Of a DNA stretch of 6,176 bases, positions 5,560-6,176 are shown in pieces. A program made the position numbers and the translations under genes. The number at the start of each line of letters is the position of its first letter. Position 1 is the first letter of the stretch. Source of the DNA: Aquifex aeolicus (GTDB lineage Bacteria; Aquificota; Aquificia; Aquificales; Aquificaceae); NCBI GenBank assembly GCA_011375045.1, contig DRNB01000100.1, positions 1 through 6,176 on the forward strand, in the 5' to 3' direction. The notes under the pieces were generated by a model. It was not told the origin of the DNA. It worked only from the letters and a program-made list of their open reading frames with translations, and ran no database searches.

Positions 5560-6176
5560 ATGACTCCCGCAGTTGTATTGGCTGTAAAAGATTTAAAAAA
5601 AACAGTAGGGAATCTAATTCTTCTACGCAGGGTTTCCCTCTCAGTCAACACCGGAGAAATCTTCGGTTTCATAGGTCCCAACGGAGCGGGTAAGTCCACC
5701 ACCATGAAGATAGTTATGGACTTTATAAAACCGACCGCAGGGGAGGTCTATATCTTCGGAAGGAAACACAGCGATCCCTCTGTTAGAAGAAGGGTGGGCT
5801 TTCTTCCGGAGCATCCTTACTTTTACGCCAACGTTACGGGCTGGGAGTTTCTGAAGTTCCTTCAACTCACCTCCGGGGTGGCTCCGGAGGAGTTCCGGAG
5901 GAGGGTGGACTACTACGGGGAGCGGCTTCAGATAAACTGGGCTCTGGACAAGAAGCTCTCCGAGTACTCCAAGGGGATGCTCCAGCGGTTTGGTCTGCTT
6001 CAGGTGGTGGTGGGTGAACCTGACCTGCTGATACTGGACGAACCCATGTCGGGTCTCGATCCCATAGGCAGGCGCCTTGTTATGGATCTCATGGAGGAGC
6101 TCAGGAACAGGGGGAAAACCATCTTCTTCAGCACCCACATACTGCCGGACGTGGAGCGGATCTGCGACAGAGCCGC
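5560..6176 (+). CDS. ABC transporter ATP-binding protein, ABC-2 exporter type (partial, runs off right edge)
   Basis: The first 205 codons of an ABC ATPase; the 3' end lies outside the window. Motifs in order: Walker A GPNGAGKST at residues 39-47 (K45), GFLPEH around 81-85 where E84 takes the place of the Q-loop glutamine, signature YSKGMLQR at 136-143 instead of LSGGQ, Walker B LLILDEP with D160 and E161, D-loop SGLD at 164-167, and switch H193 in FFSTH. The YSKGM signature and LPE Q-loop are typical of ATPases paired with ABC-2 permeases in drug, polysaccharide or protein export. It should power export with a membrane permease, probably encoded just downstream. The ATG at 5560 lacks a clear ribosome binding site. 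It follows the pilin gene by 50 bases on the same strand, an arrangement like PilH of the Myxococcus PilGHI system; that role is inferred from position only. Confidence 0.93.
   Translation, partial: MTPAVVLAVKDLKKTVGNLILLRRVSLSVNTGEIFGFIGPNGAGKSTTMKIVMDFIKPTAGEVYIFGRKHSDPSVRRRVGFLPEHPYFYANVTGWEFLKFLQLTSGVAPEEFRRRVDYYGERLQINWALDKKLSEYSKGMLQRFGLLQVVVGEPDLLILDEPMSGLDPIGRRLVMDLMEELRNRGKTIFFSTHILPDVERICDRA

Noticed and set aside
5641..6138. 165-codon - strand frame opposite the ABC gene
   Set aside because: The + strand encodes a complete ordered set of ABC ATPase motifs, so this is a shadow frame.

Overview
The window looks like chromosomal DNA of a thermophilic, probably Aquificota-type bacterium. 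This placement is an inference. It rests on heavy use of AGG/AGA for arginine and ATA for isoleucine, tightly packed and overlapping genes, charged thermophile-style proteins, and a pilin whose N-terminal half resembles those I associate with Desulfurobacteriaceae and relatives. No rRNA or marker gene is present to confirm it. Coding density is near total: the only real intergenic spaces are 139 bases (4726-4864) and 50 bases (5510-5559). I see no tRNA or rRNA genes, CRISPR arrays, insertion sequences or integrase genes.

Region 1 (1-90, + strand) is the last 29 codons of an unidentified gene. Its 3' end overlaps, tail to tail, the end of the leftward gene cluster.

Region 2 (50-4725, - strand) is a six-gene cluster that looks like one operon read leftward. 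In order of transcription it contains dnaN (DNA polymerase sliding clamp), a 74-residue lysine-rich exported protein, a LOG-family nucleotide phosphoribohydrolase, the SbcD/Mre11-type nuclease subunit, a small single-domain FAD oxidoreductase, and a multi-pass membrane protein of the lysylphosphatidylglycerol synthase transmembrane/flippase-like family. Junctions run from a 12-base gap to overlaps of 8, 23 and up to 49 bases. A strong ribosome binding site and a possible extended -10 promoter precede dnaN. Two genes concern DNA replication and repair; the other four have no obvious common theme.

Region 3 (4726-4864) is the divergent control region between dnaN and the pilin gene. On the + strand it holds a close match to the flagellar sigma-28 (FliA) promoter consensus, with the exact 11-base spacer, followed by a strong Shine-Dalgarno sequence.

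Region 4 (4865-6176, + strand) is a pilus-related unit: a type IV pilin precursor, a GC-rich hairpin without a U-tract, then the ATPase of an ABC-2-type exporter that runs off the right edge. A pilin gene followed closely by an ABC exporter ATPase recalls the pilA-pilGHI arrangement of Myxococcus xanthus. The most interesting reading of the window is a pilin, possibly co-controlled with motility by sigma-28, linked to a dedicated ABC exporter. This is a hypothesis, not a demonstrated system.
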